The position numbers and the translations under genes were made by a program. DNA of 32,363 bases from Clostridiales bacterium (GTDB lineage: Bacteria > Bacillota > Clostridia > Christensenellales > UBA1242). Location: assembly GCA_918241715.1 (NCBI GenBank), contig CAKJYB010000042.1, positions 1-32,363 of the forward strand, in the 5' to 3' direction. This document shows positions 21,621 to 30,294 of the stretch, one piece after another (the first letter of the stretch is position 1; every line of letters begins with the position of its first letter). Below the pieces are notes generated by a model. The model did no database searches. It had not been told where the DNA came from and was given only the letters and a program-made list of their open reading frames with translations.

Positions 21621-23240
21621 ATGGCTAAAAGAATTTTGCAAGGAGAACAAGCAAGAAAAAGCCTTGAAGCAGGTGTAAACAAACTTGCTGACACGGTCAA
21701 AATCACGCTTGGACCAAAGGGAAGAAATGTTGTTTTGGGAAAGAAGTTTGCTTTGCCACTTATCACAAACGATGGAGTAACAATTGCAAAGGAGATTGAG
21801 CTTCCAGACCCATTTGAAAATATGGGGGCAGAACTTATTAGAGAAGTTTCTGTAAAGACAAATGACGTTGCCGGAGACGGAACAACAACGGCATGTGTTT
21901 TGGCACAAGCAATCATAAGAGAAGGGCTTAAAAACTTTACAGCCGGAGCAAATCCGATTGTTTTGAAAAAAGGTATTTTCAAAGCTGTTGATGTTGCGTG
22001 TGAAGAACTCAAGAAAATCTCAAAACCGGTTTCAAGTTCGAAAGATATAGAGCAAGTTGCAAGCATTTCTGCTGGAGATGAAAACGTTGGAAAACTTATT
22101 GCACAGGCGATGGAAAAAGTTGGAAGTGATGGCGTGATCAGCGTTGAAGAATCACAGACAATGCAGACAGAACTTGCCGTTGTTGAAGGAATGCAATTTG
22201 ACAGGGGATATCTTTCTCCATATATGAGCACAAACACAGAAAAGATGACTGCCGAACTTGACAATGCTTACATTTTGATTACTGACAATAAGATTTCAAA
22301 TCTAAACGAAATTTTGCCGGTTTTGGAGCAAATTGTAAAAGTTGGTGGAAAACTTTTGATTATTGCAGACGACGTTGAAGGAGAAGCCTTGACAGCACTC
22401 ATTTTAAATAAACTTCGTGGCTCACTTTCTGTTGTTGCTGTAAAGGCTCCAAGTTTTGGAGATAAGCGTAAAGCAATGCTTGAAGATATTTCAATTCTCA
22501 CAGGTGGAAAACTTGTTTCTGCAGAACTTGGCGTAGAATTTGCAAACCTTACACTTGACGACCTTGGCAGAGCAAAGATGGTTAGAGTGGACAAAGACAA
22601 CACAACCATTGTTGAAGGTGCCGGAAACAAGGCAGATATTCAAGCAAGAATAAAACAAATCAAAGATCAATTGAAAAACACAACTTCAGAGTATGAAAAA
22701 GAAAAACTTTCAGAAAGACTTGCAAAACTTGCAGGTGGCGTTGCCGTAATCAAAGTTGGTGCAGCAACAGAAGTTGAAATGAAAGAGAAAAAACTCAGAA
22801 TAGAAGATGCTCTTTCTGCAACAAAGGCTGCTGCAGAAGAAGGGATTGTTCCTGGTGGTTGTGTTGCACTTTTGAAAGCAACTCCTGCAATCAAGACTTT
22901 GGTCGAAACACTTTCTGGAGACGAAAAAACGGGGGCAAGCATTGTTTTGCGTGCAGTTGAAGAGCCTATCAGACAAATTGCTGTCAATGCCGGCATTGAT
23001 GGTGGTGTTGTTGTAAACAAGATTTATGAAAATCTTTCTAAAAAGGCATACGGGTATGATGCTCTCAACAACGAATTTGTTGACATGATTGAAAGGGGAA
23101 TCTTGGACCCAACAAAAGTTACAAGATCAGCACTTCAAAACGCTGCGTCAGTTTCAGCAACTCTTCTTACAACAGAAGCCTTGGTTGTTGAAATGGAAGA
23201 GAAAAAAGAAAGTTCTCCAGACGAAAGAGATGTTTACTAA
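21621..23240 (+). CDS. groEL: Chaperonin GroEL
   Basis: 539 residues. Typical blocks: LGPKGRNVVLGKKF, the ATP site GDGTTTACVLAQAI, YLSPYMSTNTEKM, APSFGDKRKAMLEDI, GGVAVIKVGAATEVE and EEGIVPGGCVALL. The tetradecamer encloses unfolded proteins. The C-terminus ends in an acidic KESSPDERDVY stretch and lacks the usual flexible Gly-Gly-Met tail. The apical domain is otherwise full length. It is co-transcribed with groES and followed by a strong terminator. Confidence 0.98.
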   Translation: MAKRILQGEQARKSLEAGVNKLADTVKITLGPKGRNVVLGKKFALPLITNDGVTIAKEIELPDPFENMGAELIREVSVKTNDVAGDGTTTACVLAQAIIREGLKNFTAGANPIVLKKGIFKAVDVACEELKKISKPVSSSKDIEQVASISAGDENVGKLIAQAMEKVGSDGVISVEESQTMQTELAVVEGMQFDRGYLSPYMSTNTEKMTAELDNAYILITDNKISNLNEILPVLEQIVKVGGKLLIIADDVEGEALTALILNKLRGSLSVVAVKAPSFGDKRKAMLEDISILTGGKLVSAELGVEFANLTLDDLGRAKMVRVDKDNTTIVEGAGNKADIQARIKQIKDQLKNTTSEYEKEKLSERLAKLAGGVAVIKVGAATEVEMKEKKLRIEDALSATKAAAEEGIVPGGCVALLKATPAIKTLVETLSGDEKTGASIVLRAVEEPIRQIAVNAGIDGGVVVNKIYENLSKKAYGYDALNNEFVDMIERGILDPTKVTRSALQNAASVSATLLTTEALVVEMEEKKESSPDERDVY

Positions 23241-23251
23241 AATTGCAAGAT

Positions 23252-23281
23252 AAAACTCTATCTTTTCGATGGAGTTTTTTT
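23252..23281 (+). terminator. Terminator after groEL
   Basis: AAAACTCTATC (23252-23262), loop TTTTC, GATGGAGTTTT (23268-23278), with one wobble pair, then Ts. Confidence 0.88.
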
Positions 23282-23316
23282 ATTTAAAAAATCTAAAAAC
23301 ATAAGCCCAAATGTTG

Positions 23317-23346
23317 TTGACAAAATTTAAAACAAAGTGGTAATCT
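23317..23346 (+). promoter_or_regulatory. Promoter of the RCK_C membrane protein
   Basis: TTGACA (23317-23322), an 18-nt spacer and TAATCT (23341-23346) preceded by TGG, an extended -10 with a weak core. AAGGAG before ATG 23371 follows. Confidence 0.5.
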
Positions 23347-23370
23347 CTTTACAGAACAAGGAGAAAAATT

Positions 23371-24087
23371 ATGAGCATAAGTCTTGCAATCACACTTATT
23401 TTGGGGTTTATTTTGGTTTATATTTGCTTGGTGGAGATCTATTCGATTTTGTTTAGGATTACAGGGCTTACAACAATAAAAGCACGTTTCCAGGCAATTT
23501 CACTTCTTACAAATAGTGGCTATACCACAAGCGAAGCAGAAGTTGTAACAACAAACAAATTGCGTAGAAATATTGCTATTGCATCGATGATTACGGGGTA
23601 TTCATTCTCTGTTGTTATTGTGTCGCTTGTTTTCAACCTTATCACAAGATTGTCTGCAGAAAGCTGGAAAGAAAATTATGAAACAATTCTTATTGTTTTG
23701 GCGGCATTTGCTGGCGTTTTGATTTTTATGAAACTTCCATTTATCAAAAAACCTTTTGAAAAAGGCATCGAAGCGATTGCCAGAAGAATTATGAAAAAAG
23801 GGATAAAAGAAAACGTTATCACACTTCTTGACATTTACGAAAAGGACGTGATTGCTGAAGTTTCCATAAACAGTGTGCCAAAAATGATTCAGGACAAAAA
23901 ATTGATGGAAATCAATGCAAGAGATTTGTATAACATAAATATTTTGATGCTAAAGAAAAACGGAGTTGCAGAGATTGTTACAAAAGAAACAATTTTGCAA
24001 AAGAATGATGTCGTTGTTGTGTTTGGGCCACTTCAATCAATAAAAAGATTGTTTATGGAAAAAGAATACAAGAAGGAAGAAAAATAG
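23371..24087 (+). CDS. Membrane protein with C-terminal RCK_C (TrkA-C) domain
   Basis: 238 residues. The N-terminal half has membrane segments at ~5-28, ~68-92 and ~104-122. Between the first two lies a conserved-looking loop, LFRITGLTTIKARFQAISLL plus TNSGYTTSEAE. Its Phe-x-Ala-x-Ser ... Asn-x-Gly-(Tyr/Phe)-Thr-Thr pattern recalls the filter region of Trk/Ktr potassium transporters. The C-terminal ~85 residues (IAEVSINSVPKMIQDKKLME ... KNDVVVVFGPLQSIKRLF) fit the RCK_C ligand-binding domain that gates ion transporters and in some cases binds cyclic di-AMP. It is a widespread but uncharacterised small Bacillota family; an ion-channel or regulatory role is an inference. It is a single gene with its own promoter and terminator. 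Confidence 0.75.
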   Translation: MSISLAITLILGFILVYICLVEIYSILFRITGLTTIKARFQAISLLTNSGYTTSEAEVVTTNKLRRNIAIASMITGYSFSVVIVSLVFNLITRLSAESWKENYETILIVLAAFAGVLIFMKLPFIKKPFEKGIEAIARRIMKKGIKENVITLLDIYEKDVIAEVSINSVPKMIQDKKLMEINARDLYNINILMLKKNGVAEIVTKETILQKNDVVVVFGPLQSIKRLFMEKEYKKEEK

Positions 24088-24101
24088 CACTTGAGACAAT
24101 A

Positions 24102-24126
24102 AAAAACCTGCAAACTGCAGGTTTTT
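24102..24126. terminator. Bidirectional terminator
   Basis: AAAAACCTGCA (24102-24112), loop AAC, TGCAGGTTTTT (24116-24126). It is symmetric and sits between two convergent genes, ending two bases before the stop codon of the minus-strand gene. Confidence 0.9.
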
Positions 24127-24127
24127 A

Positions 24128-25315
24128 TTATTTCCCTTCACCATTTTCAAGGTCGTCTATCTTTTTGGTTATGTCATTGTATTTGACTTTAAGAGATAAA
24201 AGTTCTTCGTTTGTCTTTTTCAACTCTTCTTTCAAACTTTCAATTTTTAAATTTTTAAGTTCTCTAGCAACTTTCTGATTTATAAACTCTTGTGGGAGAT
24301 TGTTTTTCACCATTTCCATATATGGAAGATATTGCTCATTTGCAAAAATTTCTGTAGGAAGAAAGTCAAAGAGTGCAGGACAAAGTGCAAGAAGTTCTTC
24401 TGGTTTGTCATATTCTGCAAGGAGGCTTGTAAGGTCAAATTTGTTTACGTAAACTCTTGCTCTCTTGTCTGAAGAGTAAATGGCAGAGAATTGTTCTGCG
24501 ATTCCTCTAGCAAACTCTGCTTTTGGAGAGTTTGATAATGCTTCGGTTAAGACAGCTGAAAAATCTTGTCCAGGGAAGATTGTCCTTGAAATTGTCTGCA
24601 AGAAAAGCATTTTTTCAACAGGGGTAATGTCCTTTCCGTTTAAGTGGGTTTTCGCAATTTCAAAACACTCTTTCAGTTCTGTAAAATCGCCGTTTCTTCT
24701 GTGAGGGGCAAATCTTAGGCTGCCGTATGCATTGATTACGTGTTCTGGCAAAAAGGCAAACATATCTGGGCATTTTTCAAGGGCGTGTTTTCTCATTTCA
24801 GAACTTGCATTTAGAAGTGCTTGTTTCATTACGGACTCATTTAAAGCTTCTCTAAGAGAATGATTTTTATCGTTTATTGTTTTTCCATAGAAATCAAGGA
24901 GTCTTTCCAAGAAGAAGGCATAAGATTTTTCAAGTAAAGAAGGTTTGAGAGTTTGGTTTCCTTGTCCGTAATAGATGGATGACACCTTAAAGAGGAAGTC
25001 AAGGACAGAGGCAGAGGCGTTTTCTTTTGTCAAATAGAAATAGTTTGAAAGATTGTAAGAAGCCCCATTAAAATCAAACATGCCATACATATTTGTTGAA
25101 AGTTCAGTTCTGTTTGTTTTCGCAAGGTCAATTTCTGTTTCGTTTACAACAGAGTCGTTTACGTAACAAGGTTGAAGTAATACGGAAACAAAAGCTGGAT
25201 TCTCAAGTCTTTTCTCAATTTCTTGTGTGTATATTCTAACGTTGTTTGTGGTTGATTTTGCGAAATCATCTAAAGATTTAAGACCATCAAACAAACTTTT
25301 TACAGATTCTACCAT
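24128..25315 (-). CDS. Hypothetical protein, 395 aa, helical with C-terminal coiled coil
   Basis: An unrecognised cytoplasmic-looking protein. I chose ATG 25315 because GGGGGGTGA lies just upstream; a GTG at 25324 is part of that ribosome-binding site. Most of the sequence is predicted helical. A short element occurs twice: EKCPDMFAFLPEHVINAY in the middle and ALCPALFDFLPTEIFANEQY near residue 320. This CP-x2-F-x-FLP-x-E pattern suggests an internal helical repeat. The last ~45 residues (LKEELKKTNEELLSLKVKYN) are a coiled coil. There is no signal peptide, transmembrane helix or catalytic motif I can name. It is a single gene with a strong promoter, transcribed against the flow of its neighbours; a lineage-specific structural or scaffold protein is possible. 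Confidence 0.75.
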   Translation of the reverse strand: MVESVKSLFDGLKSLDDFAKSTTNNVRIYTQEIEKRLENPAFVSVLLQPCYVNDSVVNETEIDLAKTNRTELSTNMYGMFDFNGASYNLSNYFYLTKENASASVLDFLFKVSSIYYGQGNQTLKPSLLEKSYAFFLERLLDFYGKTINDKNHSLREALNESVMKQALLNASSEMRKHALEKCPDMFAFLPEHVINAYGSLRFAPHRRNGDFTELKECFEIAKTHLNGKDITPVEKMLFLQTISRTIFPGQDFSAVLTEALSNSPKAEFARGIAEQFSAIYSSDKRARVYVNKFDLTSLLAEYDKPEELLALCPALFDFLPTEIFANEQYLPYMEMVKNNLPQEFINQKVARELKNLKIESLKEELKKTNEELLSLKVKYNDITKKIDDLENGEGK

Positions 25316-25345
25316 TGGTTTCACCCCCCCAAATATTATATAAAT

Positions 25346-25373
25346 ATTATATCATTTTTGAACAAATTGTCAA
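25346..25373 (-). promoter_or_regulatory. Promoter of the 395-aa hypothetical gene
   Basis: On the minus strand: TTGACA (25373-25368), a 16-nt spacer ending TGA, and TATAAT (25351-25346). Both boxes are exact consensus and there is an extended TG element. Confidence 0.85.
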
Positions 25374-25397
25374 TATCCCACAGAGAATTGTGTCGAT

Positions 25398-25427
25398 TTG
25401 AAATCAATAAAGTGATTTTTTTATAAT
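25398..25427 (+). promoter_or_regulatory. Candidate dnaG-rpoD promoter
   Basis: TTGAAA (25398-25403), an 18-nt spacer and TATAAT (25422-25427). Two more -10-like boxes, TATAAT at 25468-25473 and TATAAC at 25478-25483, lie nearer the gene but lack good -35 partners. They may be recognised by an alternative sigma factor. Confidence 0.5.
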
Positions 25428-25501
25428 TTTTTTGCACAAAAACAAGGAAAATAACATTCAAAAAGAGTATAATAAAGTATAACGCTTTTTTGGAGAGTAA
25501 T

Positions 25502-27274
25502 TTGGAAAGTAAGGGATTTTCAGTCGATTGGCTTAGCGAACTTAAAAGAAAAAACGACTTGGCAACAATCGCTTCAAACTACTTGAAGATGGAGCAGAAA
25601 GGTCGCAGATTTTGGGCCTGCTGTCCATTCCACAATGAAAAGACGCCATCATTTTCTATCAACAATGATGACGGAATATATTATTGCTTTGGGTGCCATG
25701 AAAGTGGAGATGTAATAAAATTTGTTCAAAAAATGGAAAACGTTGAGTTTATGGATGCGGTAAAAATTTTGGCAGAAAAAGCCGGAATGGAAATACCTGA
25801 ATTTGTAAGTTCGGACAAAAACAGACAAAATCAAAAGCAAAAAGAAAGATGGCTTTCAATCTTTGATTATGCTTACAAACACTATGTGGAAAATTTGTAT
25901 AGCACAGATGCAAAACTTGCACAAGAATATATAAAGTCTAGGAAGTTTACAAGAAGAGAACTTGAAGACTTTAAAATTGGTTATTCAAAAGACTGGAACG
26001 ATTTGCCAAACTATTTGAAAGGCAAAGGCTTTTCTGACAAAGAACTTACAGAAAGTGGGGCTTGCATACAAAAAGATGGAAAGATTTTGGACCCACTTGC
26101 AAAGAGACTTGTCTTTCCAATCTTTAATGCTTTCAACAATTGCATAGGCTTCAGTGCCAGACTTTTAGAGCCAAAACCAGAGTTCGCAAAATACAAAAAC
26201 ACAGCAGAGAGTCCACTCTTCCAAAAGAGAAAAATTGTTTTCGGAATCAATATTTTGAAAGCACAACACCAACAAAAACTTGCAAACAATGTCATTTTGG
26301 TTGAAGGGCAAACAGATGTTATTGCCATGCACAAGGCAGGATTTAAAACAGCAGTTGCTTGCATGGGGACTGCAATGACGGAATATCACGTTGCAGAACT
26401 TAAGCGTTATAGCGACAACATTATTTTATGTTTTGATGGTGATGGAGCCGGAATCAAAGCTGCACTTCACGCTATTGAGATGTGGAGAAATCAAAATGTA
26501 AACTTGAGAGTTGTTTTGTTGCCAGATGGACATGACCCTGACGAAATCTTAAAGACCTACGGAAAAGAAAAACTCCAAGAAATGATTGACAACGCAAAAA
26601 ATTATATGGAGTTTTTGATTGACTATTATCAAACAAAGTATGACTTAAACAACCCACAAGAGAAAGGAAAGTATGTAAGGACAATTCTTGCAGAAATCAA
26701 AAAACTTGGAAGTCCAGCGCTTTTTGAGCCTTACCTTGAAATGGTGAGAGATATAACAAAAATACCTATTGATGTTTTGAGAAGAGACATAAGCACACAG
26801 GCAGAAGAAAAAACTGCAAAGGTTGCTGAGATAGAACTTCCACAAAAGAAGTCGAATGGAGATGACAAAGCACAAAGATTTATTTTGGCAGAACTTCTAC
26901 ATAAAAGACCAATTGTGGACAAGAAGATTGATTATGACAAACTTCTTGTTGGTTATGAAAGGTATTTAGAAATAATTGCAAAAGACCTGCCACTTTCTGC
27001 GATTTACGATTTTGAAGGCGCAACTGAAGACGAACTTTTGATGGAAATTGTAAATTTCAATTTTGCAGACATGGAAAAGGACGAAGAAAGATATTTTAAA
27101 GAATGTTTGTGGCGTGTTGCAGAAATTAGATTGAAGAAGATGCAAAGCGAACTTATGGAGAGATATAAAACTTGCGAAGATTTGACGGAACGAACGGACA
27201 TCGCAAGACAACTTGGAAAACTGGCAACACAGCTTAAAAACAAGAGTTTGGAGGAATTCAATGTCAGAAGATAA
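25502..27274 (+). CDS. dnaG: DNA primase DnaG
   Basis: A 590-residue primase. I chose TTG 25502, five bases after GGAGAG; another in-frame TTG at 25490 precedes that site. The N-terminal CHC2 zinc ribbon has Cys41-x2-His44 (CPFH) and Cys62-x2-Cys65 (CFGC). The catalytic Toprim domain shows VEGQTDVIAMHKAGF, LCFDGDGAGIKAAL and LLPDGHDPDE. The C-terminal part, which contacts the replicative helicase, is divergent. DnaG lays RNA primers at the fork. Its last 14 bases overlap the rpoD start, so this is the classic dnaG-rpoD arrangement with tight coupling. No rpsU-like gene precedes it. Confidence 0.96.
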   Translation: MESKGFSVDWLSELKRKNDLATIASNYLKMEQKGRRFWACCPFHNEKTPSFSINNDDGIYYCFGCHESGDVIKFVQKMENVEFMDAVKILAEKAGMEIPEFVSSDKNRQNQKQKERWLSIFDYAYKHYVENLYSTDAKLAQEYIKSRKFTRRELEDFKIGYSKDWNDLPNYLKGKGFSDKELTESGACIQKDGKILDPLAKRLVFPIFNAFNNCIGFSARLLEPKPEFAKYKNTAESPLFQKRKIVFGINILKAQHQQKLANNVILVEGQTDVIAMHKAGFKTAVACMGTAMTEYHVAELKRYSDNIILCFDGDGAGIKAALHAIEMWRNQNVNLRVVLLPDGHDPDEILKTYGKEKLQEMIDNAKNYMEFLIDYYQTKYDLNNPQEKGKYVRTILAEIKKLGSPALFEPYLEMVRDITKIPIDVLRRDISTQAEEKTAKVAEIELPQKKSNGDDKAQRFILAELLHKRPIVDKKIDYDKLLVGYERYLEIIAKDLPLSAIYDFEGATEDELLMEIVNFNFADMEKDEERYFKECLWRVAEIRLKKMQSELMERYKTCEDLTERTDIARQLGKLATQLKNKSLEEFNVRR

Positions 27275-28343
27275 CAAAAAAGAAGAATTAGAGAAAATAA
27301 AACTCATGCACGAAAAATTGCAAGCGCTTGCAATGAAAAAAGGCTCAATAAATGAAGAAGACGTTTATTTTGCTCTTTTGAAAGTTGGAGACAACGCAAA
27401 AAATGTGGACAAGTTTTTGGAACTTCTCAAAAAACGTGGTGTAAAAATCATAAAGAGCACAGAAGACGAAGATCTTTTGAAAGACAACTTTTCTGATCTT
27501 GTTATGTCAGCAAGCGTGGACGACCCTGTAAAGATGTATCTTAAGGACATAGGAAAAGTCCCACTTTTGAGTGCTGAAGAAGAAAAAGACCTTGCAAAGA
27601 GAGTTATGGATGGAGACGAATATGCAAAGAAGAAACTTTGCGAATCCAACCTTAGACTTGTTGTCAGCGTTGCAAAAAAATATGTTGGAAAGACATCAAT
27701 GTCATTTTTGGATTTAATTCAAGAAGGAAACATGGGACTTCTTCGTGCAGTTGACAAATTTGACTACACAAAGGGATTTAAGTTTTCGACATACGCAACT
27801 TGGTGGATTAGACAGGCCATCACACGTGCTATGGCAGATCAGTCCAGAACAATCCGTATTCCTGTTCACATGGTTGAAACAATCAACAAATATGTGAAAG
27901 TAAGCAGAACTTTGATGCAAAAACTTGGAAGAGAACCAACCATTGAAGAAATTGCCAAAGAACTTGGAATGAGTGTTGAAAAGGTTATGGAAATCCAAAA
28001 GACAGCCCAAGACCCAATTTCACTTGAAACGCCAATGGGAGAAGAAGATGACGGAAAAATGGCAGACGTCATTGAAGACGAAACAGCAAAATCACCGATT
28101 GAATTTGCTACACAAAGTTTGCTTAGAGAACAACTTTTGGCAGTTATTGACACTCTTACACCAAGAGAACAAGAAGTTATCAGACAAAGATATGGACTTT
28201 TGGACGGAAAGCAAAAGACCTTGGAAGAAGTTGGAAAAGAATTCTCTGTTACAAGAGAACGTATCAGACAGATTGAAGCAAAAGCACTTAAAAAACTTAA
28301 AAACCCAAGCAGAAGCAAAAGACTTATTGATTTTGTTGAATAG
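27261..28343 (+). CDS. rpoD: Primary sigma factor RpoD (SigA)
   Basis: A 360-residue sigma-70 of the compact Gram-positive kind. ATG 27261 is six bases after TTGGAGGA; a longer in-frame start at 27213 lies inside dnaG. A short region 1.1-like segment is followed by region 1.2 (DPVKMYLKDIGKVPLLSAEE), region 2 (NLRLVVSVAKKY; FLDLIQEGNMGLLRAVDKFD; FSTYATWWIRQAITRA, which holds the -10 recognition helix), region 3 (IRIPVHMVETINK) and region 4 (TLTPREQEVIRQRYGL, then SVTRERIRQIEAKALKKL for -35 binding). It is fully consistent with the TTGACA/TATAAT promoters in this window. Confidence 0.97.
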   Translation: MSEDNKKEELEKIKLMHEKLQALAMKKGSINEEDVYFALLKVGDNAKNVDKFLELLKKRGVKIIKSTEDEDLLKDNFSDLVMSASVDDPVKMYLKDIGKVPLLSAEEEKDLAKRVMDGDEYAKKKLCESNLRLVVSVAKKYVGKTSMSFLDLIQEGNMGLLRAVDKFDYTKGFKFSTYATWWIRQAITRAMADQSRTIRIPVHMVETINKYVKVSRTLMQKLGREPTIEEIAKELGMSVEKVMEIQKTAQDPISLETPMGEEDDGKMADVIEDETAKSPIEFATQSLLREQLLAVIDTLTPREQEVIRQRYGLLDGKQKTLEEVGKEFSVTRERIRQIEAKALKKLKNPSRSKRLIDFVE

Positions 28344-28351
28344 GAGAGAGT

Positions 28352-29053
28352 ATGAATATTGAAAGTATATTGAAATATCAAAAAGCAGATGAAGAACTTT
28401 ACAAGGTAGAACAGAAACTTGTAAACAGCGCCTACAGAAAAAAAGGAAACGAACTTGCTGGAATTGCAAAAAGAGCACAGGCAAGATCAATTGAACTTGA
28501 AAACGAAGCAGAAAAACTTATTGCAGAACTTGACGACATAAAACAAAAATATGGAGTAAACAAGTCAAAGGCAGACGAAATTTTGGGGCTTAACATTGAA
28601 AACTCAACAGAAGAAGATTTGGAAAAACTTTCTGCACTTAAAACAAAGGTTGCAACAAATTTAAATATTTTGGAAAAACTTTTGCAAAAGTGTGCTGAAA
28701 ACATAAATCATATTTTGGCAGAATTCAACAAGACCAAAAAGATGTATGACGATGCAAGAACTCAATTTGCAGTATGCAAAGAGAAAATGGAAGAAGAGAC
28801 AAAACTCTTGGAGCCAGAAAAGAAGAGAATTGCAGAAGAACTTAAAAAACTTGAAAAAGACGTTGACGAAAAACTCTTGGCAGAATACAAGAAGAAACGT
28901 GCAGAAAACATTTTTCCTGTCATTGTTCCACTTGAAAGGGACAACTTCTGTGGAAGATGCAGAATGGAACTTCCAAAACTTGAGACGGCAAGAATTAAAG
29001 AGACGGGAGTTATCACATGCGAACACTGCAAACGTTTTGTTTATAAGGCATAA
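28352..29053 (+). CDS. Coiled-coil zinc-ribbon protein (COG1579 type)
   Basis: 233 residues. Residues ~1-175 are a long Lys/Glu-rich coiled coil. The C-terminal ~45 residues form a zinc ribbon: CGRCRMELP and, after GVIT, CEHC, the C-x2-C ... C-x2-C arrangement of the C4-type zinc-ribbon family (DUF164/zf-RING_7). In Bacillota this gene often follows rpoD. The biochemical role is not settled, and nucleic-acid binding is usually assumed from the ribbon. ATG 28352 follows GGAGAG, eight bases after the rpoD stop, so it is the third gene of the dnaG-rpoD unit. A strong terminator follows. Confidence 0.88.
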   Translation: MNIESILKYQKADEELYKVEQKLVNSAYRKKGNELAGIAKRAQARSIELENEAEKLIAELDDIKQKYGVNKSKADEILGLNIENSTEEDLEKLSALKTKVATNLNILEKLLQKCAENINHILAEFNKTKKMYDDARTQFAVCKEKMEEETKLLEPEKKRIAEELKKLEKDVDEKLLAEYKKKRAENIFPVIVPLERDNFCGRCRMELPKLETARIKETGVITCEHCKRFVYKA

Positions 29054-29058
29054 CAAAC

Positions 29059-29089
29059 AAAGGAACAGAAATCTGTTCCTTTATTTTTT
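29059..29089. terminator. Bidirectional terminator overlapping a stop codon
   Basis: AAAGGAACAG (29059-29068), loop AAAT, CTGTTCCTTT (29073-29082), then a T-tract. The stop codon of the convergent class-V enzyme (29083-29081) lies inside the right arm, so that message would end within its own terminator. Confidence 0.85.
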
Positions 29090-30220
29090 GTTTGTTTTTA
29101 GCAAAATTTTGATTGCGAAAACAAGTTTTTCAATTTCTTGATAGGTGTTGAAATAAGAAAGAGACACTCTGACGGCACCGAAAGTTGCCGTGCCAAGGGC
29201 CTTATGTTTTAGTGGCGCACAATGCAAACCACTCCTTACGCAAATGTTCCACCTTTCGTCAAGATAGTTTGCAACATCTGCAGAGCCCACGTCTTTTATG
29301 TTAAAGGCAAACACGCCAAATGTGTTTTCTGTTTTTGTGTAAATTTCGACTGGAAGTTTTGAAAGTTCATAGTGAAGATAAGTCGTCAAATCTTCCAATT
29401 TTGATTGAATTTGACAAAAATTTTCTTCAACAAAATTTATCCCTTCGCAAAAACCAAGAATGGCAGGGGTGTTTAGCGTTCCGGCTTCCAATCTTTCTGG
29501 CAGAGATTGTGGCATTGACAGAGCAAGAGAATTTGTGCCTGTTCCACCAAACCGGTATGGGTTTATATCAAATTCTCCGTTCAAGCATAAACAGCCCACG
29601 CCTTGTGGAGAATAAAAACCTTTGTGTGGGGCAAGGGCGAGAATGTTTATGTTTTGTTTTTGCATGTCGTAAATCACATGTCCACCACCTTGAGCACCAT
29701 CTACAAGAAACAAAATGGCCTTTTCTTTAAGTTTTGCTCCAATGGAGTCAATGTCGGCAATATCTCCGTTGACATTTGAAATATGGTTGCAGATGACAAG
29801 ATAAGTTTTGTCTGTGATACACTTTTCTATATCTTCCCAAACGACACCCAGTTTTCCCGATTGTCCGGCAACGCTGTAAGAAAATTCGGGGTCTATTTCT
29901 TTTAGGTGTTCAAGTGGACGTAAAACAGAGTTGTGTTCGTTTATGGTGCAAACAACGTGCCCACCTTTTCTGTGGGTGCCAAATATTGCCATGTTAAGTG
30001 CGTCTGTGCAGTTTAGCGTAAAAACGACATTTTCTGGACTTGTGCCAACATGATTAGACACCAAAAGACGTGTTTTTTCGATTTCGGAAGCAGTTTTTAT
30101 CGCTTGTTTGTGTCCACTTCTGCCGGGATTTGCAGAAAAAATATTGAGAGAATTAAGCACTGCTCTCTGCACATTTTTTGGTTTTACAAGCGTCGAAGCT
30201 GAATTGTCAAAATAAATCAT
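29081..30220 (-). CDS. Class-V aminotransferase, cysteine desulfurase-like (TIGR01977-type)
   Basis: 379 residues from ATG 30220 behind AAAGGGGAAG; a longer frame from 30307 has no ribosome-binding site and crosses into the divergent promoter. The protein begins MIYFDNSASTLVKPKNV, with NPGRSGHKQA and INEHNSVLRPLEHL. PLP Lys200 is in LAPHKGFYSPQGVG and the catalytic Cys334 in VRSGLHCAPL. The N-terminal signatures match the family annotated as cysteine desulfurase family protein (TIGR01977), distinct from IscS and SufS. Such enzymes release sulfur or selenium from cysteine or selenocysteine; the physiological acceptor is unknown. It is divergent from a DUF3343 gene, a frequent partner, which supports sulfur/selenium handling separate from the suf operon. 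Confidence 0.88.
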   Translation of the reverse strand: MIYFDNSASTLVKPKNVQRAVLNSLNIFSANPGRSGHKQAIKTASEIEKTRLLVSNHVGTSPENVVFTLNCTDALNMAIFGTHRKGGHVVCTINEHNSVLRPLEHLKEIDPEFSYSVAGQSGKLGVVWEDIEKCITDKTYLVICNHISNVNGDIADIDSIGAKLKEKAILFLVDGAQGGGHVIYDMQKQNINILALAPHKGFYSPQGVGCLCLNGEFDINPYRFGGTGTNSLALSMPQSLPERLEAGTLNTPAILGFCEGINFVEENFCQIQSKLEDLTTYLHYELSKLPVEIYTKTENTFGVFAFNIKDVGSADVANYLDERWNICVRSGLHCAPLKHKALGTATFGAVRVSLSYFNTYQEIEKLVFAIKILLKTNKK

Positions 30221-30294
30221 ATCTTCCCCTTTAAACAAAAATTGCTTATTATCAATATAATATTTTAGGGGAGTTTTTGTGAATAAGGAGCAAC

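Noticed and set aside
27866..28381. A 171-codon antisense frame over rpoD
   Set aside because: It is a shadow of the conserved sigma factor regions, with no promoter or start signal.
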